Assembly: GCA_012845835.1 (NCBI GenBank)
Contig: JABAKD010000029.1
Location: 176,501 to 240,500, forward strand
Direction: 5' to 3'
DNA length: 64,000 nt
Source of the DNA: Undaria pinnatifida
Taxonomy: Eukaryota > Sar > Phaeophyceae > Laminariales > Alariaceae
Of this stretch, positions 23,095-31,900 are shown piece by piece. The notes beneath the pieces were generated by a model that was given only the letters and a program-made list of their open reading frames with translations, searched no databases and was not told the DNA's origin. Positions within the stretch are counted from its first letter, which is position 1; every line of letters begins with the position of its first letter. Position numbers and translations under genes: made by a program.

Positions 23095-23930
23095 TTAATT
23101 TAATGTTATAGGATTCTCGGGCTCTCCCCTCTCTAGCTGTGCTCTGCCCTCTCTGCTCTTACGCCGTGAATATTGATGGGTTTTCACTTTTAGTGACGCG
23201 TTACTGTAGCAGGACGTACGTAGGCAGTCAAAGTACTGGCACCCTGGCACTCCGCTCAGCCAGTACAGTAGTACTGCCAGTACAGTACTACTGGCAGTAC
23301 ATACTGGACCAGGGCCCAGCCCTAACAATACGAGTACTATGAAACAAGGGCTCAATGCGCGGAGGGCTGACACCGGCCGCTGCGCTCGCTGCTCGCGCAT
23401 GAAAGAATATCAACCAATAAAAAATACAAAAAACACACACACATGTGGAAAATACAACTAAAAAGGCGAAAGGACAGAAAGACGACCTATGATTCGGCGC
23501 AACTAGCGATTTGAAAATGCTAAGAGCTGCTTGAGTGCAGAGCTGATTGCCCCGTGCTGTGCAGTGCACTTGTTGGCGATGTCACGTTCTGATCGGCAGT
23601 AAAAAGTACGGGTGTATAAATTGCCAAATAAAAAAGGGAAATGGTCAAAGGGCGCTATGTGCAATAAGGCTTAGTTTGGGTAAGCTATTGGTTAACCTTT
23701 TGCAAGTGGTCAAACGGGCTAATACCCCACTAATACATTGACAGCTATACCCCCGGGTTTTTGCTCCCACCAGCACGCCTTCCGATAACTGCCTTTTCTC
23801 GACAAGACGAGCCGCCAACGCTGTGACGTTGCTCCCACCACCACACGTATCCCAATAACTGCCTTCTCACCAAAGCGAGCCATCAACACGCTGTGACATC
23901 AACCCAGGCACTCCGCTCTTCTCGGGCTAT
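23095..23930. other. No recognisable gene; duplicated short blocks
   Basis: A CAGTACTG-rich palindromic patch lies at about 23260-23310. The block GCTCCCACCA...ATAACTGCCTTYTC is repeated at about 23764 and 23831. No coding signal is seen. Confidence 0.5.
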
Positions 23931-25515
23931 GTAATGTTTGGCCTATGGGTATGATGCCATGTCATTTCGAGATGTTGTATCCCTATGTTTGCCCCTTATA
24001 CCATACATTGACGACGTAAAATTCTGCTAGTATGCATGTCGTGAAGATCATTTCCCGCTGAGAAGGGAGGCATGGGGGCTCGTAGGGGGCAGAGGCCGAG
24101 ACTCTCGCGCGTGGCAGCAGGAGGCTACGAGGTATGATTCACCCTACTTAATTCACCCTTCCGTAATACTTCGTATCTTTAGTTCGGATTTGTCGGATTC
24201 AAAGAAGAAACGGTTCATTTTTTTTTGTTTGGCCTATGGGTTTATGAAACGATGCCAGATGCCATCATGAGATGCTGCACCCGTATTTTTGCACGCCGCA
24301 CCATACACGGAGTAAACGGAGTAAGATCCTGCTGGTATGCATGCCGTGAAGATTCATGCCCGCTGGTAAGGGGAGTAAGCGGGGCAGAAGCCGAGACGGT
24401 CGCGCGTGGCAGCAGGAGGCTACGAGGTATGACTCGGCCGTTCGTGCGATTTCATATCTTTGGTTTGGATTTGTCGGATTAAACGGAGTAACGGTCTCCT
24501 TTGTGGTTGGACTATGGGCCTCATACACGATGCCAAATGCCCTAATGAGGTGCTGTACTCGTATGTGTGCACCTCATACAATAGACGGAGTGGTAGCCCT
24601 GCTGGCATGGATGCCGTAAAGATCGTTGCCCGCTGGGAAGGGGGGCATAAAGACTCGTAGGGAACAGAAGCCCAGACTCTTGCGCGTGGCAGCAGGAGGC
24701 TCTGCAAAGTACGATTCACCCGTCTGCACCATTTCGGATCTTTGGTTTGGATTGTTTGGATGGAAAGGAGTAACGGTCATTTTTTTGGTTGGCCTATGGG
24801 TATGATAAGATGTCAGATGTCATTGCGAGATGATGTACCCGTACATTTTCACCTCATACCATATAGGTGGGATGGGAGCCTGCTGGTATGCATGCTGTAA
24901 AGATCGTTGCCCGCTTGGAAGGGGGATGTGGGGACTCGTAGGGGGCAGAGGCCGAGACTCGCGTGGCAGCAGGAGGCTACGACGTATGATTCACCCGTCC
25001 GTACGATTTCGTGTCTTTATTTTGGATTTGTTGCGTTGAAAAGAGCATCTGTCTTTGTTTGGGCTCTCCGATGGGTATGGTCCGTCTTGTTTGGGCTCTC
25101 CGATGGGTATGGTACGATGCCAGATGTCATAATGAGATGCTTTACCCGTATGTTTGCACCTCGTACTATGAACGGAGTGGTAGCCTGCTAGTATGCATGC
25201 CGTAAAGCTCGTTGCCCGTGGGGAACGGAGGTGTGGGAGCTTGTAGGGGGCAGAAGCCGAGACTCTCGCGCGAGGCAGCAGAAGGCTACGAGGTATTATG
25301 CACCCTTCTGTAAGGGTTTGTTCAAGATTGAAAGGGGTGACGTCCTTTTTGCGGTTTTCATATGTGGGTCTGATGCGATAGAGACAAGATGCAGTCTCCG
25401 TATGTTTGTACCTCGTACGGCAAACGAGGCGGTTCAGTATAGCTGGTGGGACCCTGCTGGTGGTATGTATGGCGTGGAGATCGTTGCCCGCTCGGAAGGG
25501 AGGTGTTGGGATTAG
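23930..25515. repeat. Satellite array A: about six units of 270-305 bp
   Basis: The anchor TATGCATG(C/T)CGT(G/A)AA, or a close variant, recurs near 24031, 24336, 24606, 24887, 25192 and 25464, giving spacings of 305, 270, 281, 305 and 272 bp. Each unit also holds GTTTGGCCTATGGGTATGAT, a block around CGCGTGGCAGCAGGAGGCTA, and TCGGATTTGTCGGAT-like sequence. Length varies by small indels, including an internal 31-bp duplication near 25058-25105. Frames through it (for example RMFAPRT...GVVAC) recur only because the unit recurs. Confidence 0.9.
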
Positions 25516-25708
25516 TAATAGTCGGGGATCAGAACCCCCACCTCCATCGACGGATTGCTGGTCGACCGGGGCTCATATAGCCACCGCGTGGTGAGAGTTG
25601 TCTAATAGGACAACGTCGACGTCCCACCATTGCCGGAACAGAAATCCTTTCGTACATCTACAATTCCAACAACCCGGCGACCAAAACGTCTTTCCCTGAG
25701 ACCGATAC
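25516..25708. repeat. Satellite array B, left part
   Basis: It contains the anchor GAGAGTTG (25593), ACAACGTCGACGTCCCACC and TACAATTCCAACAACCCGG. These match units of array B to the right of the copia element. The array was split by that insertion. Confidence 0.75.
25704..25708 (+). repeat. Target-site duplication GATAC, left
   Basis: GATAC lies directly before the 5' LTR (TGTTAAAG...). The same five bases follow the 3' LTR at 34657-34661. A 5-bp duplication is normal for Ty1/copia integration. Confidence 0.9.
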
Positions 25709-26251
25709 TGTTAAAGAGTACGATCCACAAGAAATCCATCGTATAAAGGTAGATGTTCATTACATAGTCAAATAAGTGTATGCAGAGTACTGGGTACGCT
25801 GTCGAACCATGTGATAGAAGTTGTTTTCTTTGGTATTGAAGAGGACACATATATGGTACTGCGTTCCACCAAGTAATAACGCGTTGACGGGTCACGTGCG
25901 TAAGATCAAATCGTTGACTAGGCCACGTGCGTAAGATCCAAGTGTTTACTACGTCACGTGCGTAAGATTGACCTGGGTGTCGTATGTAGTGGATACCACC
26001 ATACATACGAGATAATTTGTTAGAGTAAAAAGGAAGAGACACGAGTACTTGCACATCGAGTTCACTCTTCACATTAGCATATGAACTTGGACAGTTCATA
26101 GTAACATAAGTTTTGTTGGCCCAACGAGAGCCCATTTAAAGTGATCCACCATCGTCTAAACCATCATCAGTCAGGCTCGGACTCGTTTCGCCACGACTTT
26201 GTGTTAGCCTCTGAAGACCGTCTTCGGTCAGGCACCAACACATTTCTAACA
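25709..26251 (+). repeat. 5' LTR of the copia element (543 bp)
   Basis: It begins TGTTAAAGAGTACG and ends CACATTTCTAACA, with perfect 5-bp inverted ends. Its right boundary is where similarity to the 3' LTR stops and the primer-binding site begins. Confidence 0.93.
25893..25968 (+). promoter_or_regulatory. Three CACGTGCGTAAGAT repeats in the LTR
   Basis: CACGTGCGTAAGAT occurs at 25893, 25924 and 25955, spaced exactly 31 bp apart, and all three copies are preserved in the 3' LTR (34294, 34325, 34356). CACGTG is the core of G-box/E-box sites bound by bZIP and bHLH factors. Regular spacing in the upstream part of an LTR suggests an enhancer (inference). Confidence 0.6.
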
Positions 26252-26270
26252 GGTTATGAGCCTCGTTAGC
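26252..26270 (+). promoter_or_regulatory. Primer-binding site of half-tRNA-Met type
   Basis: GGTTATGAGCCTCGTTAGC starts at the first base after the LTR. Its complement, GCTAACGAGGCTCATAACC, reads as the anticodon-stem/loop half of a Met tRNA: stem CGAGG, loop CTCATAA, then CC. Drosophila copia is known to prime from a 5' half-molecule of initiator tRNA-Met by pairing to this internal region and not to the CCA end. Confidence 0.75.
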
Positions 26271-26393
26271 ATGTAGCACACAGCGCATCAACATCTCCTG
26301 CGGTGGAGCACAAGACTGGTGATTTTGCAGGGACACTACTCAAGAAACTTGGAACCAAACGTGAGTCGAGTCGAACGGCACTGGAACAACGTG

Positions 26394-26795
26394 CACGAAG
26401 AAAAAGGGAGCCCGGCGGACAGACCGGCAAGCCTCAGGCGATCTGTGTACAGGATCGAGCTGAACGAGAAAAGGAAGCCCGGCGGACGGACCGGCACGCT
26501 TCAGGCGATCTGCGTACAGGATCGAGCTGAACGAGAAAAGGAAGCCCGGCGGACGGACCGGCACGCTTCAGGCGATCTGCGTACAGGATCGAACTGAACG
26601 AGAAAAGGAAGCCCGGTGGACAGACCGGCACGCTTCAGGCGATCTGCGAAGAACGAGCTGAACAAGAAAAGGAAACCCGGTGGACAGACCGGCACGCTTC
26701 AGGTGATCTGCGTACAAGATCGGGCTGAAGTAAGAAAAAGGAAAGCCCGGCGAGCGGGTCGGCACGCCTCAGGCGTCCCACGGACAGGATCGAGC
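26394..26795 (+). repeat. 67-bp tandem repeat in the copia leader (about six units)
   Basis: GATCTG anchors lie at 26440, 26507, 26574, 26641 and 26705, with a diverged unit near 26772. Spacing is 67 bp with one 64-bp unit. Each unit contains GAGCTGAACGAGAAAAGGAA and CCGGCACGCTTCAGG. It lies between the primer-binding site and the gag ATG, so it would be untranslated leader RNA, possibly with packaging or translation roles. Confidence 0.92.
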
Positions 26796-26854
26796 TAAGT
26801 GCGAGACTAAACACGACAGCACAGGCCAGCACAAGCAACGCATTCAGAGCAGTC

Positions 26855-28333
26855 ATGGAGGAGCCCGGTAGCGTGGTGACATCAACCCTAAGGAATATGC
26901 CCAGATTTGATGGGACCAAACCGAAGAACTATCGCGAATGGAGCTCAAAGACCCGCGTAGTCTTGTCTATGTCAAACAAAGACGTGTTTGATGTTCTGAA
27001 CGGATCGATTGGACCGATACCAGCAATCACAGACAGTGACATCCCGGACACTCTGACGAATCTGGTGGAAGTTCAACGCTGGAAGCGAGCGTGCGAGACT
27101 CTCTTCTTCGTACGTTACCTTATCATTAGCGGCCCTGCAGCTACACTAGTTCGACAATATGAAGACAGGACTTCGGCGGGGGGTCTGGGACACGGACAGA
27201 AGGCGTGGAATGCTTTGTATACCAAGTATAACAGCAACAGCAAGGAAGCACGGTGAGCCTTCTACGAGAAGCTTGTGAGCTTCCGGATGGAGGAAGGGCA
27301 AGATCCTGATGTCTATACCATCAAGATATTGGAGATTCGAGGGCGGCTGCATGAAATGGGAGAGAAAATCTCGGACGAGAGGTTGGAAGACATTCTATTG
27401 CAGGGCCTGACCGACGACTACGAGTTCGTAAACATGACGAGCTTTCACAGCCCAAACTTTGGCATTAACGAGGTTCAATAAATGATGAGAAACTTGTACA
27501 TCGACCGACTCTCGAGACCAGGACATGTGAACAAGCTAGCCGGCAGAGGAGCGGCAATGACAACCACCAAAGGATCACGGAAGGTACGATGCTACAACTG
27601 CCAAGAATTCGGACACATGAAGCGAAGCTGCACAAACAGCAAGAAGAAGCGATTTGATACACCAAAATGGTGCTCGCTACACAACTCTAGGACACACAGC
27701 GATGCGGAGTGGAACGCTCAGAAAGAGAAGCACAATACGGAGAACCAACCACAGAAAGAAGTACAAAGTGCTCACACAGCGACTGAGTCGACGGCGACGG
27801 AAGAAGAAGACGACTTTGGGTATGCCTTCGTGACGGCTGGGTGGAGCCCATCAGCAGAGTTTCAGGAAACTGCGCAACCAACCGAGAGAAGGGAGACTAG
27901 TGATGACAAATCCAGACTTGCTCCGAAAACCTTGACCATGCTGATGGATAGCGGAACATCCGGGCACTACTTCGACGATGAACTTCACCCGGGCCTGAAG
28001 GACAAGCTGCTAAACTACAAGCCACTCGAGAAACCCCACAAGATACTGACCGCAGGACGACACGTTCTACCGGGAACAGCGACCGGTACGATTTCGGGAA
28101 AAATCATCGACGCGGACGGCAACAAGCATCCGGTAGAAGATGCAGACTTGGTCGCACCTGGGATACATAATCCTTTCTTAGCACTGCAGCTGCTGCTGCT
28201 GCTGCTGCTGCTGTTGCTGCTGTTGCTGCTGCTGCTGCTGCCCAAACTCGAGGACAAGACATGCAAAGGGGTACTCTGTGAGTACAGCTTGAACAGCACA
28301 GCATATCAGATATATAGAAACAAGACGGCGTGA
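26855..28333 (+). pseudogene. copia Gag, zinc knuckle and protease (three in-frame stops)
   Basis: The frame starts at ATG 26855 (MEEPGSVVTST). The block MPRFDGTKPKNYREW is the start of the copia Gag core (UBN2/DUF4219 type). Stops TGA at 27254 and TAA at 27479 interrupt it, but coding sense continues unchanged in the same frame on both sides. A CX2CX4HX4C zinc knuckle (CYNCQEFGHMKRSC) lies at about 27590-27631, as expected for nucleocapsid. The aspartic protease signature MDSGTSGHYFDDEL lies near 27946. After IHNPFLALQ a leucine run from a CTG repeat replaces the integrase core. The frame resumes as integrase C-terminal sequence (LEDKTCKGVLCEYSLNSTAY) until TGA at 28331. Point stops in otherwise clean frame indicate modest age. 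Confidence 0.88.
28186..28244 (+). repeat. CTG trinucleotide repeat at the integrase deletion point
   Basis: About 17 CTG units with a few TTG interruptions run from 28186 to 28240. They join the end of the protease region directly to the integrase C-terminal region, where roughly 1 kb encoding the pre-integrase zinc finger and DDE core is expected in a full copia element. Confidence 0.85.
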
Positions 28334-28942
28334 GTGACAAAGAGCCGCGACGTCACCTTCATCGAGACCCGAGCATCGACACTGGCTGATTCTACAGGAG
28401 GCAACACCACTGGCGACGCCGTCAGTACTCACGAAGACAGTTCGCTGGGAGAAAACACGCAAGACATCTGTATCACGTACAGCGAAGAGATATACAGCCT
28501 CCTGAAGAAAGTATCGAAGCTCACGAGTAGGAATTTGGACCACTCAACATCAGCTGGCGAGGAGGAGCCGGCCGCCGAAGGCGCCGGCAGTGACGAGACG
28601 CTCGAGACGACCCGGACAGGAGCATGGCCGACAGCCCACGAACTCGGAGGCGCAACATGGTTGGGCACACGCGCAAATTGGGCCGCAACTCCGGTCTCAT
28701 GCAAAGGAATATACCTTCACCAGCAGCGAGAACTGCGTAACCTGGGATTGCTCACTAGCCCAATGGTAAGTGACGCAGAGGTAGCGCACGAGAAAGAAAA
28801 CACGATGGAATACGCGCTGGTAGGTGAGACAGAACACAGGTCAGATGGGGCACAAGAGCACAAGATGGAAGTATACCTTGACTACGCCCTAGATAGTGGA
28901 AACCCGCCTGTGAGCACATTTCGGATGGGGAGGTCATTATGA
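28334..28942 (+). pseudogene. copia integrase-to-RT linker region
   Basis: In the same frame as gag, one stop after it. It begins VTKSRDVTFIET, the usual 'SRDVVF.E' end of copia integrase. About 170 residues of acidic, serine/threonine-rich, poorly conserved linker follow. A frameshift between about 28925 and 28945 moves coding sense into the RT frame. Confidence 0.8.
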
Positions 28943-28943
28943 T

Positions 28944-30509
28944 CGCGAGCGCGTTCAAGGAGCGATGGAATCGCCACAGGCGACCAAGTGGAAAGAAGCC
29001 ACAAATAAGGAGATGGACAGCCTCCAGAAACACGCAGTCTTCGACCTGGTATCTCCAGACTCAGTACCACCGGAGCAAAAGGTGATCAGGACCAAATGGG
29101 TCTTTAAGGTCAAGGCCGATCACACGCTGAAAGGTAGAGTTGTGGTTCAGGGCTGGGGACAAGTACCGGGAATCGACTGTGGCTGCACATATGCACCAGT
29201 ATGCCGTATCCAGATCATTCGTATGGCACTTGCCATAGCTGCGAGCGAGGACTGGGAAGTATTCCAGCTTGATGTACAGACGGTGTTTCTAAACGCCGAG
29301 GTACAGGAGGAGGTGTATGTGAAGACTCCTCCGGGCTACGAATCGCGTGAAGCTACAACTGGACGTCCCAACATGATGAAACCCAAGAAGAGCCTGTACG
29401 GAGTTCGTCAAAGCCCTCGCAACTGGTTCACCACCATCGACGATTCACTGAGGGATGTCAGGTTCACAGCGACTGCGTCTGATCCATGTGTCTACATCTT
29501 CGGCTCAAACGACAACGTCAGCGCTTTGACCATGTACATAGACGACCTCCTTCTTCTTGGAGGAAACACGCCGCTACTGAAGGACCTTAAAATCCAGATG
29601 ATGGACCGATTCGCCATGACCGACATGGGAGACGTCTCGATGGTGCTAGGCATGAAAATCACCAGAGACAGGGAGGCTAAGACTCTGACCACTAGCCAAG
29701 AGCATTACGCCAAGTCAGTCCTGGCGCGATTTGGCATGGCAGAATGCAACCCAGTGCACACGACGGGAGCAGGAGCGGAGTTATCTCTCAAGCAACCGGA
29801 CAAGATGCTGCTAGACTCTACCGGCATCCAACTTTACCAGGCCATCACGTGGTCTCTGATGTTCCTGAGCCAATGCACTCGCTACGGTATCACCTACGCC
29901 GTCAATCAACTGGCCCGAGCCATGAGCAAACCATCCAAACTACACATGACAGCAGCAAAACATCTTCTCCGCTACCTAATGGGAGAGATGGGTTTGGCAA
30001 TCACGTACAAGACAGGGTGTTTCGAAATGACGGGGTATTGCGATGCGAGCTGGGGAAACAACCCTGACAACGGCAAGTCAACCTCCGGCTACTTGTTCAT
30101 GCTGGCTGGAGGACCACTGAGCTTCAAGACTGCGCTCCAGAACGTGACGGCGCAGTCAACTCTTGAGGCGGAACTCATCTCAATGCCACACGCAATCAAG
30201 GAGGCGGTGTACCTATCCAACTTGATGGCCGAGCTGGGATTTGGAAAGCTGTTTGAAAGTGTACCGCTCTTTGGCGACAACACTGGAGCTCTACACATCG
30301 CAGATAACAGCACCTACAGCTCTCGCACGAAACACATCGCTCTGCGCTTCTTTTACTTGAAGGAGCTAGTCAAGGACGGCAAAACCACCTTCCACCACGT
30401 GGTAACACAGAAACAACTGGCAGACGTAGGGACTAAGTTCCTCACGAAGAACACGCATTGGCACCTACTGAACCTTATCGAGGCATACACCACAAGAAAT
30501 ATGATCTAA
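28944..30509 (+). CDS. copia reverse transcriptase and RNase H (open frame)
   Basis: This open frame (first ATG at 28965) carries a full-length copia RT: the start ESPQATKWKEATNKEMDSLQ, TKWVFKVK, ARI-type segment AEVQEEVYVKTPPGYE, KSLYGVRQSPRNW, the catalytic YIDDLLLLG (YxDD box, about residue 187), and DMGDVSMVLGMKI. RNase H follows with its acidic residues in GYCDASW, STLEAEL, LFGDNTGA and QKQLADVGTK. It is therefore potentially catalytic, although it is cut off from gag by the frameshift and stops upstream. It copies element RNA from a tRNA primer inside virus-like particles in the normal cycle. Translation from its own ATG is not expected in this family, so the frame is a surviving part of a broken polyprotein. 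Confidence 0.9.
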   Translation, partial: RERVQGAMESPQATKWKEATNKEMDSLQKHAVFDLVSPDSVPPEQKVIRTKWVFKVKADHTLKGRVVVQGWGQVPGIDCGCTYAPVCRIQIIRMALAIAASEDWEVFQLDVQTVFLNAEVQEEVYVKTPPGYESREATTGRPNMMKPKKSLYGVRQSPRNWFTTIDDSLRDVRFTATASDPCVYIFGSNDNVSALTMYIDDLLLLGGNTPLLKDLKIQMMDRFAMTDMGDVSMVLGMKITRDREAKTLTTSQEHYAKSVLARFGMAECNPVHTTGAGAELSLKQPDKMLLDSTGIQLYQAITWSLMFLSQCTRYGITYAVNQLARAMSKPSKLHMTAAKHLLRYLMGEMGLAITYKTGCFEMTGYCDASWGNNPDNGKSTSGYLFMLAGGPLSFKTALQNVTAQSTLEAELISMPHAIKEAVYLSNLMAELGFGKLFESVPLFGDNTGALHIADNSTYSSRTKHIALRFFYLKELVKDGKTTFHHVVTQKQLADVGTKFLTKNTHWHLLNLIEAYTTRNMI

Positions 30510-31017
30510 GGAGGAAACGAGTAACCCGAGATCGACCCGAAGGAAGAGATTCCACAATGAAGACGACAATGAATACACGTCAAGAAATGACAAAGAGAAA
30601 AGGAAATAATCCAAGATCGACCTGAACGGAGACCAAGTTGTGACGACAACGTGCGTATTTTTTACAAATACAGGAATTCGACAGCAAGATGGATCGAGAT
30701 CAGGAGGAGCCATTTGGACGAAGCCACACGTCATCATCACACATTACTATATCAACATCTACACCATGTCCGACTGCCAGGAACGCGAGGAGGTTCACAC
30801 TGGGGATATTTCCGACGACAGTATAGCAACGGGACAAGAACGGCGAACACGCTTGTACGACAGGTTTCTTTTCTTTGAAGAAAACTACAGAGAAGAGGCA
30901 GCGGCGGAGATCGCCAACTGGACCATCAAGCAAGGTGTCAAAGACTACTCCGGCAAGTCATTTGGAGCGGTATGTATGTATGGAATTTTATTTTTCCGGG
31001 GTTTGGTACGTCGTGCA
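30510..31017 (+). other. 3' untranslated part of the copia element with a small unknown frame
   Basis: An open frame that includes MSDCQEREEVHTGDISDDS at about 30765 and EENYREEAAAEIANWTIKQG runs up to the second RNase H fragment. It is acidic and unfamiliar. It may be the remains of the element that donated the RNase H fragment. Confidence 0.35.
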
Positions 31018-31260
31018 TTACGATTTTCGAGGATAACGAGGGGGCGAAGAACCTGGCGTAAAACCCAGTGTTCACGTCGAACTCGAAGCACATTGATGTA
31101 CGACACCACGTTTTGCGGGAGCTTATTTTTGAGGGGGAGTTTGTTATTACTCATGTCGAGTCGGATGATCAGCATGCAGACGTTTTGACAAAGATGCTTG
31201 ACTACACGGCTTTTGCTATCACCGGGATTTCTAATGTATATTTTATGCGTTTTTTTTCTC
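31018..31260 (+). pseudogene. Second copia RNase H 3'-end fragment, different family
   Basis: In one frame this reads TSCITIFEDNEGAKNLA, a TAA stop, then NPVFTSNSKHIDVRHHVLRELI and ESDDQHADVLTKML. These are the third and fourth conserved parts of copia RNase H (EDN.GA.....N, K.ID..HH..RE, ...ADILTK). It is clearly different from the RNase H at 30000-30509, so it comes from another copia lineage and sits inside the first element's 3' untranslated region. Confidence 0.85.
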
Positions 31261-31746
31261 AGATTGAGGGTAGTTATATCTTGATTTCAGGGTACGGATT
31301 TTAGTCGTCAGTTTTTCGGAGAGCTATTTGCTTATACGAAATTGAGTTTTTGGGTAGAGCAAAAGGTCCTGCCGCTTTGTGTGGCTCGTCGTGCAGCGTA
31401 CGGAGAACAACTAGATCGAGTTTCTGTTGTTATTTTGTTTGAAAGTTTGAGGATGTGAGAGCTGAGTTGCACGACATCGTTAGAGAGAACCTACCCGCCA
31501 ACGGGGGGGGGGGGTGAAATGATCTTCGGAAGATCTAAAACATAGCATGCGCAGGCTGAGCAGAAATAGGAGGACACACTCTGACACGATCTTGTTTCTG
31601 CAAATAACGCCTTAGACAAGGAAAGTAGAGTAAAGCTGAGCAGAGAAAGATGACACACCCTGACACGGTATTTTTTTCCAAACTACGGTTTAAACCAGTC
31701 TGCTACAAGGGTGATTATGGCCCAACATATTCGGTGTGGCAATTTC

Positions 31747-31759
31747 ATCTAAGAAGGGG
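31747..31759 (+). promoter_or_regulatory. Polypurine tract of the copia element
   Basis: AAGAAGGGG lies directly before the 3' LTR start (TGTTAAAG at 31760), the place where second-strand synthesis is primed. Confidence 0.85.
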
Positions 31760-31900
31760 TGTTAAAGAGTACGATCCACAAGGAATCCATCGTATGAAGG
31801 TAGATGTTCATTACATAGTCAAATAAGTGTATGCAGAGTACTGGGTACGCTGTCGAACCATGTGATAGAAGTTGTTTTCTTCGGTATGGAAGAGGACACA
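31760..31900 (+). repeat. 3' LTR, left part
   Basis: It matches 25709-25849 with about four substitutions, up to GAGGACACA. There the LINE fragment interrupts it. Confidence 0.92.

Noticed and set aside
26394-26795. CRISPR-like direct repeats
   Set aside because: Units are contiguous 67-mers without unique spacers and lie in a retrotransposon leader of a eukaryote.
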